Shown: positions 5,562 through 6,573 of the stretch, one piece after another
How positions within the stretch are numbered: position 1 is the first letter of the stretch
Layout: each line of letters opens with the position of its first letter
NCBI GenBank assembly: GCA_002791215.1
Contig: PFWQ01000045.1
Location: 1-6,573 of the forward strand
Reading direction: 5' to 3'
Length of the DNA: 6,573 nucleotides
Origin: a candidate division SR1 bacterium CG_4_9_14_3_um_filter_40_9
Lineage (GTDB): Bacteria; Patescibacteriota; Gracilibacteria; Absconditabacterales; Absconditicoccaceae
The notes under the pieces: model-generated
Databases searched by the model: none
The model's input: only the letters and a program-made list of their open reading frames with translations
Told to the model about the DNA's origin: nothing
Translations under genes and position numbers: made by a program

Positions 5562-6573
5562 ATGCTCAAACAGAAAAAAATCTGAATCTGAATCCTCCTA
5601 TGTGCTGCAGCCTTCGTTCATCTCAATGTTTCGGCTTTCCAACAGCAGGGATTCTCAACATATCAAGAATGATACAACAATTCAATGAATTTTTCTTGTG
5701 AAAGTCAGTGTATCGTGTTGCTATGAACATTGGGTAGTAATGATTATCTTAGAATTCAGGGAGCCGTAGAAGGTCAGGGTACTATGGGTTTTTGATTTCT
5801 CGTAGGCCAGCAAGTGGCTCCTGGACCGATGATGAATATCGGATGACAATGAGCTATGGATCAGAGATTCAGCTTTTCTGATGTTCAATTTATAAGTCAG
5901 ATCCCCAAGGAAGCACAAGTGCTTTTGATAGTGCAGGGGAATGTGAAGGGAAGTGAGGTGAAAGCAGATTTGAGATTTTTGAGTCTTTTCCAAAAGTTTG
6001 ATCAGTGATGGAAGGATTTCTGGGTCTTTGATGCCTATAAACCATATACAATAAATTTTCTTTATGGACCAAAAATGTTCGGTAAATCCGCGAATGACAT
6101 TTTCTATCGAATATTCGCAATAATATGTGCTATTTTGTTATTTAAATTCTGATGGAAAAGTAAGAAATTTACAAACCGGACATTGGTTTTATTATGTTCT
6201 TTGCGGGTATTATACTGAATCAGGATGTACGGTGAATTGTATTCCTATCGGAAAACGGATTATCAAAATCGAGTTAAGCCTGAATTTGCACAGAAAACAT
6301 TTAGAGACGATGGCGATCTCTATCAATTCATAGATTTCGTAAAAACTAATCTCTTCACATGAACAGCCTGTATACATTCAGCACCTTATAAATCCTGGGA
6401 TTTCGATACTAAAACAAAGTATCATCTTTATCCGGAAATTGATATGGCAAGTACCGATACTTGATGCGAATATATCCTCATTTACAATGAACCATCATGT
6501 ATATATGATTGAACATGAAAGATGTTGACAAAGGATGGCAGTGGCATAGCTACTGGTGAAATATATAAAATAT
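5562..6573 (+). CDS. Secreted/membrane-anchored protein of unknown function (partial, runs off right edge)
   Basis: This frame has 337 codons in the window, open only with TGA as Gly (14 occurrences, two within the first ten codons). A signal peptide is clear: Lys-rich start, hydrophobic core IGIGILLCAAAF and a likely cut after VSA (residue 25). Residues 26-175 would lie outside the cytoplasm and include a close Cys pair (FSCESQC, Cys46 and Cys50) and a Gly-rich stretch (about 67-97) suggestive of beta structure. Two membrane segments follow (about 180-198 and 206-221). A second soluble region begins around 222 and includes YSYRKTDYQNRVKPEF and a Cys-containing tail. I do not recognise the family; surface or polysaccharide-related roles are possible because of the nearby glycosyltransferase remnants, but that is a guess. 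ATG 5562 is supported by the signal peptide and by the promoter at fixed distance; there is no Shine-Dalgarno. Confidence 0.7.

Noticed and set aside
5417..5733. Frame from ATG 5417 continuing past the glycosyltransferase start for over 100 codons
   Set aside because: After codon 15 it matches nothing recognisable and overlaps the signal-peptide gene in another frame.
1..6573. CRISPR array, transposase, or insertion sequence
   Set aside because: No regularly spaced repeats, no transposase motifs and no terminal inverted repeats were seen; the only long direct repeat is the GT2-derived pair.

Overview
The window reads coherently only if TGA is translated as an amino acid, almost certainly glycine (genetic code 25). 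With TAA and TAG as the only stops, the short open frames join into seven substantial reading frames carrying about 50 in-frame TGA codons. Many TGAs fall where known families have conserved glycines. Code 25 is known from Absconditabacteria (SR1) and Gracilibacteria (BD1-5), so the source is most likely one of these host-associated, small-genome bacteria. The window alone cannot tell the two apart.

Layout. (1) Positions 1-1788, minus strand: a long GHMP-kinase-like protein with an unusual phosphate loop and an extra C-terminal domain, running off the left edge. (2) 1789-2430: a gene-poor stretch with palindromes, two terminator-like hairpins, one doubtful hydrophobic minus-strand ORF, a structured purine-rich segment and a probable plus-strand promoter. 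(3) 2431-3277, plus strand: a two-gene toxin-antitoxin-like module, a 76-residue DUF6922-like protein overlapping a 207-residue AbiEii-type nucleotidyltransferase. (4) 3315-3786: a 70-residue basic ORF of unknown function, abutting the broken front end of a family 2 glycosyltransferase. (5) 3773-5364: a second, classical AbiE module (AbiEi winged-helix antitoxin and AbiEii nucleotidyltransferase, overlapping by 10 bases). It is preceded by two related 39-base operator-like sequences with a promoter between them. (6) 5362-5561: a promoter and leader attached to only the first 15 codons of the same glycosyltransferase, then a second similar promoter. (7) 5562 to the right edge: a secreted/membrane-anchored protein of unknown function, cut by the window end.

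Functionally this looks like a small toxin-antitoxin/defence island set among probable cell-surface or sugar genes. Both toxins belong to the nucleotidyltransferase fold of type IV (AbiE) systems but are paired with different partners. The second module is bracketed by 41-base direct repeats derived from the glycosyltransferase start. The order of the pieces suggests tandem duplication or integration of a circular unit. In both toxins the catalytic Gly-Gly-Thr loop is written with TGA, so neither toxin could be made in a cell using the standard code.
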